64,000 nt of DNA from Candidatus Omnitrophota bacterium (GTDB lineage Bacteria > Omnitrophota > Omnitrophia > Omnitrophales > Aquincolibacteriaceae), in the NCBI GenBank assembly GCA_020632475.1, contig JACKFM010000003.1, positions 124,001 to 188,000 on the forward strand. Direction: 5' to 3'. Both the position numbers and the translations under genes were made by a program. This document shows, piece after piece, positions 48,714 through 57,938 of the stretch. How positions within the stretch are numbered: the stretch's first letter is position 1; each line of letters begins with the position of its first letter. The notes below the pieces were generated by a model. It had not been told where the DNA came from. It ran no database searches and worked only from the letters and a program-made list of their open reading frames with translations.

Positions 48714-51700
48714 ATGCCGCATGCAAATTTTGTACATCTTCACTGTCATACCCAATACAGTCTGCTGAACTCCTCCGCTAGAATTGATGAATTAATCAGC
48801 CGTGCCGTTGAATTAAAATTTTCGGCACTTGCCATGACCGATAACGGGAATCTGTTCGGCACCATTCCGTTTTATCAGCATGCGCTCAAAAAGGGGATTA
48901 AGCCCATTATCGGACTGGATGCCTATGTCGCACCCGGATCCCGTTTTGAAAAACAAACCCATGGAATTAAAGAAGCCTCTTTTCGTTTAAACTTGCTCGC
49001 GCGTAATGAAGAGGGGTATAAAAATTTAATGAAGCTCTCCAGTGCCGGCTATCTTGAAGGTTTTTATTACCGCCCCCGTATCGATAAAGAAATTCTCAAA
49101 CAACATTCTGAGGGGTTGATTGCCCTTTCCGGATCGCTGAAAGGAGAAATTCCGTACTGTATTTTGAATGACCGTATGGATGAAGCGCGCCGTGCGGTTG
49201 AGGAATATCTTGATATTTTCGGTAAAGAAAATTTTTACTTCGAGATCATGGATCACGGAGTGGGCCCGGAAAAGAAGTTGATCGAGACCTATGCTGAATT
49301 TTCAAAAACCTACGGAATTGATCTGGTCGCAACCAACGATGTTCATTATGTCAACCGCCAGGATGCGCAAGCCCACGACGTGCTGATCTGTATCGGAACC
49401 GGGGCGGCTGTCGAAGACCAGAACAGGCTTCGTTTTCACGGAGATCAGTACTACCTCAAATCCGAACAGGAAATGAGGACTCTTTTTAAAAAATATCCGG
49501 AGGCCGTTGAGAATACGGTCAAAATCGCTGAACGTTGTAATGTTGAATTGAACTTTGATAAGACGTATTTGCCGCGATTTGAACCGCCGCAGGGTAAGAA
49601 ACTTGAAAATTACGTTAAGGAGTTGTGTGTTGAGAGATTGAATTTTCTCTTTGACAGTCACATCCCTCAGAATTATCAGGAACGCCTGGATTATGAGCTC
49701 TCCGTCATTCAGAAGATGGGCTATATCAGTTATTTCCTTATCGTGTGGGATTTTATTCGTTATGCCAAGGATAAGGATATCCCTGTCGGTCCGGGCCGTG
49801 GTTCGGCCGCAGGCAGTCTTGTGGCCTATGCCCTGGAAATTACGAATGTTGATCCGATTAAGCATGGGCTTATTTTTGAAAGGTTCCTGAACCCTGATCG
49901 TGTAAGCATGCCCGATATCGATATTGATTTTTGCTATGAACGCCGTGAAGAAGTCATCGATTATGTGCGCCGCAAGTACGGAACTGATAATGTCGCTCAG
50001 ATTATTACATTCGGAACCATGGCCGCCAAAGCTGTGATCCGTGATGTTGGCCGTGTTCTTGCCCTTTCCTATCAAGAAGTCGACAAACTGGCTAAACTGA
50101 TTCCGATGGAACTGAATATTACAATTAAGCTGGCGATGCAAAAAGAACCCAAACTTAAAGAATTGGCAGCAACCGACGCACGCGTGGATCAGTTGCTTAA
50201 AATTTCACAGTCATTGGAAGGCCTTTCCCGACATGCCTCGACGCATGCTGCTGGGGTCGTGATCTCGGATGTCCCTTTGACTGAACACGTTCCTCTTTTT
50301 AAAGCCGACGAACAGGTGTCTACGCAATTTACGATGAAAGATCTGGAAAAAATCGGCTTGTTGAAAATGGATTTTCTTGGGCTCAAGACACTGACGATGA
50401 TTGTCAATACGATGAAGATTGTTGAAAAGCAGTCCGGCCTGAAAATTGATTTGAATGCGCTGACACTGGATGATCAGAAGACCTATGAAATGCTTAGTCG
50501 TGCAGAGGCCATCGGCGTTTTTCAGCTTGAAAGTTCGGGCATGCGCGATCTGCTTAAAAAGATGAAGCCTACGCTTTTTGACCATTTGGTGGCTTTGCTT
50601 GCGCTCTACCGGCCGGGACCTCTCGGCAGCGGCATGGTGGATGATTTTATCCGCCGTATGCATAACCCCAAGCTGATTCAATATGATCATCCGCTTCTGG
50701 AACCGGTTTTAAATGAAACCTACGGCATTATTCTTTATCAGGAACAGGTTATGAAGATCGTCAGTGAGATGGCGGGATTTACGCTGGCTCAAGCCGATTC
50801 TTTGCGCCGTGCCATCGGTAAAAAAATTCCGGAAGTCATGGATCGTGAAAGAAAGTCCTTTCTTGATGGAGCGGGTAAAAAGGACGTTGAGCTTAAAATC
50901 GCAGAACACGTGTGGAATCTAATTGATTATTTTTCAGGGTACGGTTTTAACAAATCCCATTCGACGGCCTATGCGCTGATTTCTTATCATACGGCTTATT
51001 TGAAAGCGCATCATCCGCTTGAATTTATGACCGCCCTTTTGACCTCGGAAATGGGTAATACCAATAAAGTCGTGCGTTATATCGAAGAGGCGAAAAAAAT
51101 GGGCATTGAGGTATACCCTCCTTCGGTTAATCAGAGTTCGTCTGAGTTTACTTGTGCGGATAACCATATCCGCTTCGGGCTTGCCGCGATTAAAAATGTC
51201 GGTCTCACCGCCATTGATGCGATCCTTGAATCCCGGAGCAACGAGGGATCGTTTAAAAATCTGATTGATTTTGTCAAAAGAGTGGATTTGCGTGTCTGTA
51301 ACCGTAAAGTGGTTGAAAGTTTGATTAAATGCGGTGCCTTTGATGATTTTGGGGCTACGCGGGCACAATTGATGACCGTGCTGGATCAGGCCCTGGAGAT
51401 GGGGGCCAGTTTTCAAAAGGACCAGAGCCGGGGGCAGATGTCTTTTTTCGGCGGTGGTGACCAGACATCTTCCTTTCAGGATGAGGGGATTGACATGCCC
51501 GAAATACCGGAATGGCCTGAAAATCAACTACTTGCTTATGAACGAGAACTGATGGGATTTTACGTGACCTCTCATCCGCTGTCAAAACACACCAAGACAC
51601 TTAAAAATTATGCTACGGCCTCGACCGATACATTGATTGAGCTCAACGATCAGGCAGAAGTTACTTTGGGCGGAATTGTCGATCAGTTTAAAGAAATCAT

Positions 51701-52151
51701 CACAAAAAAAGGCGACAAAATGGCCTTTGTCACTTTACAAGACCTGAGAGGGTCTTGTGAAGTTGTTGTCTTTCCCAGTATTTATGAAAGTTCCTCTGCA
51801 TTACTGAAGAATGATGCCATTGTCTTTGTGCGGGGAAAAATTAATGCGAGGGATGATAATCCCAAAGTTCTTGCGGATGAAATCGTGCCTTTAGAGGAAG
51901 TCCCAAAACGATTTACGCGTCTTGTTTCAATTGATTTGCAGACAGCAGGTCTTGAGCCCAGTCTCCTTGAGGATATTCGAAAAATTCTGGCAGCTTATAA
52001 GGGAAGAACCCCTGTCTATCTCAGTTTCCGTGATCCTCAGGGAAAAGTGGCTGTGATCGATTCCGGGGACGATATGCGGGTTGAGGCCAGCGATCAATTG
52101 TTGGAGTCGCTTGAAAAGCTGGTCGGTGAAAATTCTGTCAAGATTAAGTAA
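48714..52151 (+). CDS. dnaE: DNA polymerase III alpha subunit
   Basis: The replicative polymerase catalytic subunit, 1145 residues, of the DnaE1 type. It begins with the PHP domain (FVHLHCHTQYSLL). The palm has the catalytic acids in PDIDIDF (Asp401 and Asp403), and GPGRGSAAGS is the nucleotide-binding motif. Helix-hairpin-helix, OB-fold (about 985-1060) and C-terminal parts follow. No separate 3'-5' exonuclease domain is fused, as expected for DnaE. The PHP His/Asp residues look mostly kept, so PHP proofreading is possible. Confidence 0.97.
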   Translation: MPHANFVHLHCHTQYSLLNSSARIDELISRAVELKFSALAMTDNGNLFGTIPFYQHALKKGIKPIIGLDAYVAPGSRFEKQTHGIKEASFRLNLLARNEEGYKNLMKLSSAGYLEGFYYRPRIDKEILKQHSEGLIALSGSLKGEIPYCILNDRMDEARRAVEEYLDIFGKENFYFEIMDHGVGPEKKLIETYAEFSKTYGIDLVATNDVHYVNRQDAQAHDVLICIGTGAAVEDQNRLRFHGDQYYLKSEQEMRTLFKKYPEAVENTVKIAERCNVELNFDKTYLPRFEPPQGKKLENYVKELCVERLNFLFDSHIPQNYQERLDYELSVIQKMGYISYFLIVWDFIRYAKDKDIPVGPGRGSAAGSLVAYALEITNVDPIKHGLIFERFLNPDRVSMPDIDIDFCYERREEVIDYVRRKYGTDNVAQIITFGTMAAKAVIRDVGRVLALSYQEVDKLAKLIPMELNITIKLAMQKEPKLKELAATDARVDQLLKISQSLEGLSRHASTHAAGVVISDVPLTEHVPLFKADEQVSTQFTMKDLEKIGLLKMDFLGLKTLTMIVNTMKIVEKQSGLKIDLNALTLDDQKTYEMLSRAEAIGVFQLESSGMRDLLKKMKPTLFDHLVALLALYRPGPLGSGMVDDFIRRMHNPKLIQYDHPLLEPVLNETYGIILYQEQVMKIVSEMAGFTLAQADSLRRAIGKKIPEVMDRERKSFLDGAGKKDVELKIAEHVWNLIDYFSGYGFNKSHSTAYALISYHTAYLKAHHPLEFMTALLTSEMGNTNKVVRYIEEAKKMGIEVYPPSVNQSSSEFTCADNHIRFGLAAIKNVGLTAIDAILESRSNEGSFKNLIDFVKRVDLRVCNRKVVESLIKCGAFDDFGATRAQLMTVLDQALEMGASFQKDQSRGQMSFFGGGDQTSSFQDEGIDMPEIPEWPENQLLAYERELMGFYVTSHPLSKHTKTLKNYATASTDTLIELNDQAEVTLGGIVDQFKEIITKKGDKMAFVTLQDLRGSCEVVVFPSIYESSSALLKNDAIVFVRGKINARDDNPKVLADEIVPLEEVPKRFTRLVSIDLQTAGLEPSLLEDIRKILAAYKGRTPVYLSFRDPQGKVAVIDSGDDMRVEASDQLLESLEKLVGENSVKIK

Positions 52152-52169
52152 TCGCTCCATTAAACACTC

Positions 52170-52289
52170 ATAACCTCCCATATATAATTTCCATAAGTCT
52201 TTTATTTATAATAAGATACAAATTTTAAAAATAACCCTCCAAGGCTCTCTTTAAAAGGGCATTTTTCATCCTACAGTTTTATAACCTCC
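52170..52289. repeat. three iterated ATAACC(C)TCC elements upstream of the HU promoter
   Basis: ATAACCTCC occurs at 52170-52178 and 52281-52289, and ATAACCCTCC at 52231-52240, spaced 61 and 50 bp apart. They lie just before the HU promoter in a 301-bp AT-rich gap without genes. They look like binding sites for a regulator. I see nothing else in this gap apart from the promoter. Confidence 0.45.
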
Positions 52290-52329
52290 TGCCGTATAAT
52301 AAGTTATAAAAAAAAATCATTTTTAAAGC

Positions 52330-52358
52330 TTGACAAGAAAAAACCAATTTGCTAGTTT
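52330..52358 (+). promoter_or_regulatory. candidate promoter for the HU/cold-shock genes
   Basis: TTGACA (52330-52335) is a full -35 match, followed by a 17-base spacer and TAGTTT (52353-52358), a weak -10. An A-rich stretch precedes it. The transcript would carry a leader of about 88 bases before the HU start. Confidence 0.45.
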
Positions 52359-52452
52359 TTTACGTATCTCTAAGTGCAGTAAAGAGTTGTAAAACTCACC
52401 CGATCAGTGACGTTTTGCATAACAGAGACTCATTAATTAAAGGGGAAGACTC

Positions 52453-52779
52453 ATGACGGACATCAATCAAGAGCCTGAATCACAAGAGACATCCGATCAA
52501 AACAGCATCACAAAAAAAGATATTGTGATGAAAGTTTCCAACGCAACGAACTTGACGCAGATTGACGTCAAGAAAATTGTGCAAAGAACCTTGGATGTCA
52601 TTGTTGAGAGTTTGGAAGAAGGTCACACGGTTGAACTCAGGAATTTTGGTGTTTTTAAGGTCAAGACTCGCCGGGGAAGACTTGGAAGAAATCCGAGGAC
52701 CGGTGATGAAGTGGCTGTTCCTGAAAAGAAAGTCGTTGTTTTTAAACCGGGTTTGATTCTTAAGCAAAAAGTAAAATAA
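52453..52779 (+). CDS. HU/IHF-family DNA-binding protein
   Basis: A small nucleoid protein that binds and bends DNA as a dimer. The 108 residues contain the full HU/IHF fold from about residue 20 to the end, with VELRNFGVFKV and the arm tip GRNPRTGDEV carrying the intercalating Pro. An acidic, Gln/Ser-rich N-terminal tail of about 18 residues is extra. IHF-alpha-like and HU-like members cannot be separated by eye. AAAGGGGAAG precedes the ATG as a ribosome-binding site. The cold-shock gene follows 73 bp downstream. Confidence 0.93.
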   Translation: MTDINQEPESQETSDQNSITKKDIVMKVSNATNLTQIDVKKIVQRTLDVIVESLEEGHTVELRNFGVFKVKTRRGRLGRNPRTGDEVAVPEKKVVVFKPGLILKQKVK

Positions 52780-52852
52780 TTCCAGACTTATCTATGTGAG
52801 GACAGCAAGACTTCTACCCCTCACATCCGAGACCAACAGCAGGAGGAACTCC

Positions 52853-53104
52853 ATGCCGGAAAAAGGCAAAGTAAAGTGGTTTTCAAATGTTAAGGGGTAT
52901 GGTTTTCTTGAAAAAGAAGGCGCTGATAAAGATATCTTCATCCATTACTCTAAAATTATGGGTGAAGGCTATAAGACCCTCAAAAGCGGTGAAGAGGTTG
53001 AGTTTGATATTGAAGAGGGCAGTAAAGGACCTACTGCAGTTAATATCAACAGAATTACCAAACAGAAAAAGTCTGAAGGTAAAGAATCCCCCGCTGAATC
53101 GTAA
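52853..53104 (+). CDS. cold-shock domain protein (CspA family)
   Basis: A single cold-shock domain that binds single-stranded RNA or DNA, acting as an RNA chaperone. RNP1 appears as KGYGFLE and RNP2 as DIFIHYS. The 83-residue protein has a charged C-terminal tail of about 15 residues beyond the domain. The ATG at 52853 is chosen because AGGAGGA (52841-52847) lies just upstream. An earlier in-frame start at 52796 would run through that ribosome-binding site. Confidence 0.93.
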   Translation: MPEKGKVKWFSNVKGYGFLEKEGADKDIFIHYSKIMGEGYKTLKSGEEVEFDIEEGSKGPTAVNINRITKQKKSEGKESPAES

Positions 53105-53193
53105 GAAATCCTTCTTGGGTTCAGTTCTGCGCATTTCCGTCACAGCTCTTTTGTTGACCCATTGATTTATTATATCCAGATCAAGATCATTCT

Positions 53194-54009
53194 ATGACGG
53201 CTCAAGATAAGCGAAAGAAAAAGCTCCGCCGTTTTTTTTCATCTCAAACACTCAACACCACAAGTTCTCTGGTTGAGCTTTCGGCTGAAGAAACACATCA
53301 TCTTAGAAATATTCTGCGTCTTAAAGCAGGTGATCTGTGTCTTCTCACCGACGGAAGCGGTATCGAGATCATGGCGCAAATCGAGGAATTTCTTAAGGAT
53401 GGACGTGCCCGTCTGATTCTGCGTCAGAGCCAGAGTCAACCTGTTTCCAAAAGGCCCTTTGCGATTCGGCTGGTCCCTGCTCTGGTGAAACGGGGAGTTT
53501 TGGATGAAATTGTTGAAAAATGTCAGGAGCTTGGAATCGATGCCTTTCAGGCGGTCAGTACGGAACGCAGTGATTTTGACCTTACAAGGGAAAAAGAAAT
53601 CCGGGTTGTAAACCGTTGGGAGAAAAAAGTTCGTGAGGCCGCAAAACAGTCCGGACAGCTCTTTTTGACTCAAATAGATAAGCCCGCCAATTTGAAAGAA
53701 GCATTGAGTTTACTAAAACCTTTTGACCGGGCTGCGGTTTTTCATCCCGGGGGAACCTCGATTCTTTTCAATGAATGGATTGAAAAGCTCAAAGCTAATT
53801 TTTGCGGTCATCATACTGGGGAGAGACTCAGACTTCACTTGTTTTTTGGGCCCGAAGGTGGTTTTTCGGATGCGGAAATTGCCTTTTTCAAGAGGTTCGG
53901 TGAAGAGTCAAAAGCACCGCTTGACATTGTCGGTTTAGGCGATAGCATTTTAAGATTGGAAACAGCAGTCTATAGTGTCGCCGGAAGTCTCCGGTTAATA
54001 TTTGGATAA
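53194..54009 (+). CDS. rsmE: 16S rRNA (uracil-1498-N3)-methyltransferase
   Basis: A SPOUT-class methyltransferase that modifies U1498 of 16S rRNA. The 271-residue protein has an N-terminal PUA-like domain (about 10-85) and the C-terminal knotted domain with the family motifs FFGPEGGFSDAEI and LGDSILRLETAV, which build the SAM pocket. It is slightly longer than E. coli RsmE (243). It begins a run of closely spaced genes that continues through mtaB and cvpA to dnaG, with gaps of 11-29 bp. Confidence 0.94.
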   Translation: MTAQDKRKKKLRRFFSSQTLNTTSSLVELSAEETHHLRNILRLKAGDLCLLTDGSGIEIMAQIEEFLKDGRARLILRQSQSQPVSKRPFAIRLVPALVKRGVLDEIVEKCQELGIDAFQAVSTERSDFDLTREKEIRVVNRWEKKVREAAKQSGQLFLTQIDKPANLKEALSLLKPFDRAAVFHPGGTSILFNEWIEKLKANFCGHHTGERLRLHLFFGPEGGFSDAEIAFFKRFGEESKAPLDIVGLGDSILRLETAVYSVAGSLRLIFG

Positions 54010-54020
54010 GGTGTGAGCAG

Positions 54021-55370
54021 ATGGATAGCAATCATTTTGTGCGTTTTATTACTCTCGGATGTAAGGTTAATCAGTATGAAACCCAGGCTATGCGTGAATC
54101 GATGGAATCACAGGGAATAGCGGACTGGACCCATTCGGGCAGGACTCAGGAAACCACCGGAGTAGACCAGGATTCGGTTCATTTTGTAGTGATTAACACC
54201 TGTACGGTAACCGAAAATGCCGATCGTGAAAATCGTTACTGGATCCGCCGTGCGCGAAGAGATCATCCCCGGGCCAAGATTATTGTCACGGGTTGTATGG
54301 TTGAGCATAATCGCCGTGAAATCGAAAATCTTTCGGAAGTCGATCTGGTGCTTTCCAATCATGAAAAGGTAGACATCGCAAAGCATATCGGCAGCGGTTG
54401 TGCAACGCCTCAAATGCAGGAAGAACCGCTTTCTGACAAGGCCCGACGTCGTGCCTATACACCGCTTTCAATCTCGCATGCCCAGGGACGCAGCCGGGCA
54501 TTTATGAAAATCCAGGACGGTTGCGATCATGCCTGTTCGTTTTGTAAGACTGTCCTGGTGCGAGGCCGTTCCAGAAGCCGGGAATTATCGGATGTGATCA
54601 TGGAGGCTGAAAGACTCCGTGATGCTGGATATCGCGAGATTGTTCTGACCGGCATCCAGCTGGGAGCTTATGGGGATGACCTCAAACTGAACGCAGGTCT
54701 TGTCAGAATACTGGAAGCTTGTGAAAAAATAGACGGCATTGATCGCGTAAGGCTTAGTTCAATTGAGCCCACCGATGTAACCCCTGAGTTGACTAATGCC
54801 CTGAGAGAATTGCCCAAGGCCTGTCCGCATCTTCATATTCCTCTGCAAAGCGGCGATGATGAAATTCTCAGGCGGATGAACCGGCGCTACGGCCGGGATT
54901 TTTACATTGGATTAATTGAAAATTTAAGGGCATCGGTTTCTGATTTTGCTTTAACCCTGGATGTAATGACCGGGTTCCCCGGAGAGGAAGATCATCATTT
55001 CCAAAGTACCGTAAAGACGCTTGAAATCGTAAACCCGCTTAAGTGTCACGTCTTCCCATACAGCCGTAGAGAGGGAACACGTGCCGCGCAGTATGAAAAT
55101 GTTCCGGTGGAAGTCGCCCGCGGGCGTGTTAAAGAGCTGATTCACCGTGATGCTGTTTGGGGCCGGAATGAAAGATTACGCTTTATGGGAAAGACCCTTC
55201 CTGTGTTGGTTGAAAAAGAAACAGATCGGGACGGCCTCCTGCACGGTTTGACCAAAAACTATTTGAAGGTTTGTTTCTCCGGGGCTCAGGAGCTGGTCGG
55301 ACAGATCGTTCCGGTTCAATTCGTGGATCTGCAGGATGATTTATTCCTCGGCCGGATTAAAGAAGAATAA
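54021..55370 (+). CDS. mtaB: tRNA t6A37 methylthiotransferase
   Basis: A radical SAM enzyme that adds a methylthio group to t6A37 in tRNAs reading ANN codons. The N-terminal UPF0004 domain has its three cluster ligands in TLGCKVNQYE, INTCTVTE and VTGCMVEH. The radical SAM cluster ligands are in CDHACSFC, a C-x3-C-x2-C motif. A C-terminal TRAM-like domain ends the 449 residues. The motif GCKVNQYE favours MtaB over MiaB or RimO. Confidence 0.93.
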   Translation: MDSNHFVRFITLGCKVNQYETQAMRESMESQGIADWTHSGRTQETTGVDQDSVHFVVINTCTVTENADRENRYWIRRARRDHPRAKIIVTGCMVEHNRREIENLSEVDLVLSNHEKVDIAKHIGSGCATPQMQEEPLSDKARRRAYTPLSISHAQGRSRAFMKIQDGCDHACSFCKTVLVRGRSRSRELSDVIMEAERLRDAGYREIVLTGIQLGAYGDDLKLNAGLVRILEACEKIDGIDRVRLSSIEPTDVTPELTNALRELPKACPHLHIPLQSGDDEILRRMNRRYGRDFYIGLIENLRASVSDFALTLDVMTGFPGEEDHHFQSTVKTLEIVNPLKCHVFPYSRREGTRAAQYENVPVEVARGRVKELIHRDAVWGRNERLRFMGKTLPVLVEKETDRDGLLHGLTKNYLKVCFSGAQELVGQIVPVQFVDLQDDLFLGRIKEE

Positions 55371-55389
55371 CTTATAGGAGAATCTGATT

Positions 55390-55995
55390 ATGCTTGAATG
55401 GATTAAGGCCTTGCCTGAAAAGTTTTTAAGCAGCGTCATATGGAGATCTGTTCTCAGCCAATTTACCGTTTTTGACTGGATCGTGATCTGTATTGTTCTG
55501 GTCGGTTTCTTTATCGCAATTAAAAAGGGGTTGGGGCTTACGCTACTGCGTACATTACAGCTTTTAATTGCCGCTTATGTCGGATTTGCCTACCGTAAAG
55601 ATCTTTTTGACTTATTCAGGCCCTATATGGAATTTTTAAACGCACAGTTCGTGGCTTTTTTGAGTTTTGCTCTATTGGTGCTTGCGGCTTTGTCGATAAG
55701 TGGTTTTATTTTCAAATTGATTAAAGACAAAATCAAGGCCTCTTCAGAACCGCTTCTCAAAATGATCTTAAGCGGCGGTGCCGGTATTTTTAATAGCCTT
55801 CTTTTTTTAAGTATTATTTTTCAGGCTGTTTCCTTGGGGCCTTGGGATGCGCTCAAAGAGCCATTAACTAAGTCCACCTACACAGGATCCAGAATTGCAA
55901 GTGTTGCACCGGATGTCTACGGTGTGCTTGATGATTTTGTCAAAACGGTTACCGGACAAATCGAAAAAGTCCAATCCAAGGTGACCTCGAAATAA
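55390..55995 (+). CDS. CvpA-family membrane protein
   Basis: Four hydrophobic segments in 201 residues and the N-terminal pattern FDWIVICIVLVGFFIAIKKG fit the CvpA family, named for colicin V production. Its biochemical role is not settled; envelope stress and secretion roles have been proposed. The gene sits between mtaB and dnaG with small gaps and a ribosome-binding site (TAGGAGAA) before the ATG. Confidence 0.83.
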   Translation: MLEWIKALPEKFLSSVIWRSVLSQFTVFDWIVICIVLVGFFIAIKKGLGLTLLRTLQLLIAAYVGFAYRKDLFDLFRPYMEFLNAQFVAFLSFALLVLAALSISGFIFKLIKDKIKASSEPLLKMILSGGAGIFNSLLFLSIIFQAVSLGPWDALKEPLTKSTYTGSRIASVAPDVYGVLDDFVKTVTGQIEKVQSKVTSK

Positions 55996-56024
55996 ATTTG
56001 GTATTAGTGTAAAGGGAGATTTTT

Positions 56025-57821
56025 ATGCGATATGACGATCGCATTGTCGATGAGGTCAGAGCTGCCAATGATATTGTCGATGTGATTTCCGCTTACATTC
56101 CCCTGAAACGCGCCGGCCGTAATTTTAAGGCGCTCTCACCCTTTAAACCGGAAAAAACACCTTCTTTCATGGTCAGCCCCGAGAAACAGATTTTTCACTG
56201 TTTTTCGACCGGGATTGGTGGCGATGTTTTCAGTTTTTTGATGAAATACGAAAATTTAAGTTTTCCCGAAGCACTGCGTCTTTTGGCCGAGAGAGCCAAC
56301 ATCCGTATTCCGGAACAAAGCGGGGGAAGCCGGGAAGACCGTTCTGAGACCGAACGGTTTTATGAGGCTTATCAGGTTGCCGCAGAATATTATCACCGCC
56401 AATTATTAGATCCACAAAATGGTCAGGCGGCACGCAAATATTTAATCCAGCGCAAATTCGATGAGGCCCTTGTTAAGGAGTTTAAACTGGGGTGGGCGCC
56501 TGATGGATGGCGCGGGCTTTTTGATCTTCTGACCCGGAAGGGTTTTTCAGAAGAGATGTTGATGAAAGCCAGTCTGATTAAGAAATCGGAAAAAGGTAAT
56601 TGCTATGACGTATTCAGGAATCGCGTCATTTTTCCCATCCATAATTTGAGCGGAAAAGTGGTCGGATTCGGCGGGCGTCTAATTTCCGGGGATGCCGGCG
56701 GAGGTCCTAAATACCTGAATTCACCGGAGACTCCGATCTTTAAAAAGCGTAAAGAATTATTCGGCCTCTTTATGGCCAAAAAAAATATTGATCCTTCGCG
56801 ACCACGGATGATTGTTGTGGAAGGGTACATCGATTTCTTAAGTCTCTATGCCGCGGGATTTAAAAATGCGGTCGCGACGTTAGGAACGGCTCTGACCGAA
56901 GAGCATGTTCAGACACTCAAGCGTTTTGTGGATGAAGCCATTGTGATTTATGATGGCGATGCTGCGGGAATACGGGCTTCTTTGAAAGGATTGGAGATTT
57001 TCCTGCAAGGGGGCATGAATGTGAAGCTCGTTCAGATGCCTGCAGGGTTGGATCCGGATGATTATTTGAAAAAAGAGGGGACCGGAAAATTCGGCCAGCT
57101 GCTTGAAACCGCTAAAGATTTTTTTGATTACAAACTGGATATCCTTAAAAAACAATATGATCTCCAGGATTCACTAGGATTAATGAGGGTATCGGCTGAC
57201 TTTATTGAAACGCTTTCCAAAGTCAAAGATCCCATTTTATCAGCCCACTATGTGCGTCGTCTGGCCGGAGAATTAAATCTTGAAGAAGATATTATCCGGA
57301 CGGAGTTGCAAAAATTTAAAGAAAAGGCAGTCCGATCTCATGAGCCTTCACCAGGAGAAACAAAAAAGGAAGCCCATGCTGAAGCCCGATCCCAGAAAGC
57401 TTTTGAAACCGAAGAGGTCCTTCTCCTCGCTCATATGATCGATGATGAGAAAATGCTGGCTTTGGGGGTCCGGGAATTAAAGGAATCTGATTTTGGTGAT
57501 AAACGGCTTGGTCTTTTATTTAGAGACTTAACCTTGCGCGTTGAACACGCTCAGTCCCTTCAGCTGGCCAGTATTTTGGCCTCGATTCAAGATGAAGGTC
57601 TTAAAAGGGCACTTGTCCGTATTGCGGCAACGGATTGGCCTGCAGACGAACGGAAAAAGGCATTTTCGGATTGTCTCCAAAAAATTCGGCAGAAGCAGAG
57701 AACGCGAAAGCTGATGGTGCTCAAAGGACATATTCAGCAGGCCGAAAAAAACGGAGACACTCATGCCCTGACACAACTTGTAAAAGAGTATCAGGAGCTT
57801 CTCAAAACACCTCAGATTTAA
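56025..57821 (+). CDS. dnaG: DNA primase with degenerate zinc finger
   Basis: Synthesises RNA primers at the replication fork. The 598-residue protein has the N-terminal CHC2 region (about 30-100), the TOPRIM catalytic core (VEGYIDFLS with catalytic Glu near 267, and YDGDAAG), and a C-terminal helicase-interaction domain. The zinc ligands are largely lost: the usual CPFH is SPFK (Ser37, Lys40) and HCFGCG is HCFSTG, so only Cys58 remains. The rest of the domain fold (KTPSFMVSPEKQIFHCF) is kept. A zinc-free but folded finger is therefore likely. The next gene is rpoD, as in the classical macromolecular-synthesis operon. Confidence 0.95.
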   Translation: MRYDDRIVDEVRAANDIVDVISAYIPLKRAGRNFKALSPFKPEKTPSFMVSPEKQIFHCFSTGIGGDVFSFLMKYENLSFPEALRLLAERANIRIPEQSGGSREDRSETERFYEAYQVAAEYYHRQLLDPQNGQAARKYLIQRKFDEALVKEFKLGWAPDGWRGLFDLLTRKGFSEEMLMKASLIKKSEKGNCYDVFRNRVIFPIHNLSGKVVGFGGRLISGDAGGGPKYLNSPETPIFKKRKELFGLFMAKKNIDPSRPRMIVVEGYIDFLSLYAAGFKNAVATLGTALTEEHVQTLKRFVDEAIVIYDGDAAGIRASLKGLEIFLQGGMNVKLVQMPAGLDPDDYLKKEGTGKFGQLLETAKDFFDYKLDILKKQYDLQDSLGLMRVSADFIETLSKVKDPILSAHYVRRLAGELNLEEDIIRTELQKFKEKAVRSHEPSPGETKKEAHAEARSQKAFETEEVLLLAHMIDDEKMLALGVRELKESDFGDKRLGLLFRDLTLRVEHAQSLQLASILASIQDEGLKRALVRIAATDWPADERKKAFSDCLQKIRQKQRTRKLMVLKGHIQQAEKNGDTHALTQLVKEYQELLKTPQI

Positions 57822-57923
57822 ACTTTAAATATAAAAAACATCCTATAGATATCAAAATATAGCATAACGAATCCCTCCGGAAAGTTCTAAAAAGGTTTTA
57901 CTGGCTTCTTAATCTTTATTACG

Positions 57924-57929
57924 TATAAT
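57924..57929 (+). promoter_or_regulatory. perfect -10 box just before rpoD
   Basis: TATAAT lies 9 bases before the rpoD ATG at 57939, which has no Shine-Dalgarno sequence. No good -35 box is seen at the normal distance. If used, the mRNA would be leaderless or nearly so. Confidence 0.35.
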
Positions 57930-57938
57930 GTTGCGCTT

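Noticed and set aside
49302..50141. A 279-codon antisense frame inside dnaE
   Set aside because: It lies opposite conserved polymerase motifs and shows no recognisable domain; it is a shadow of dnaE codon use.
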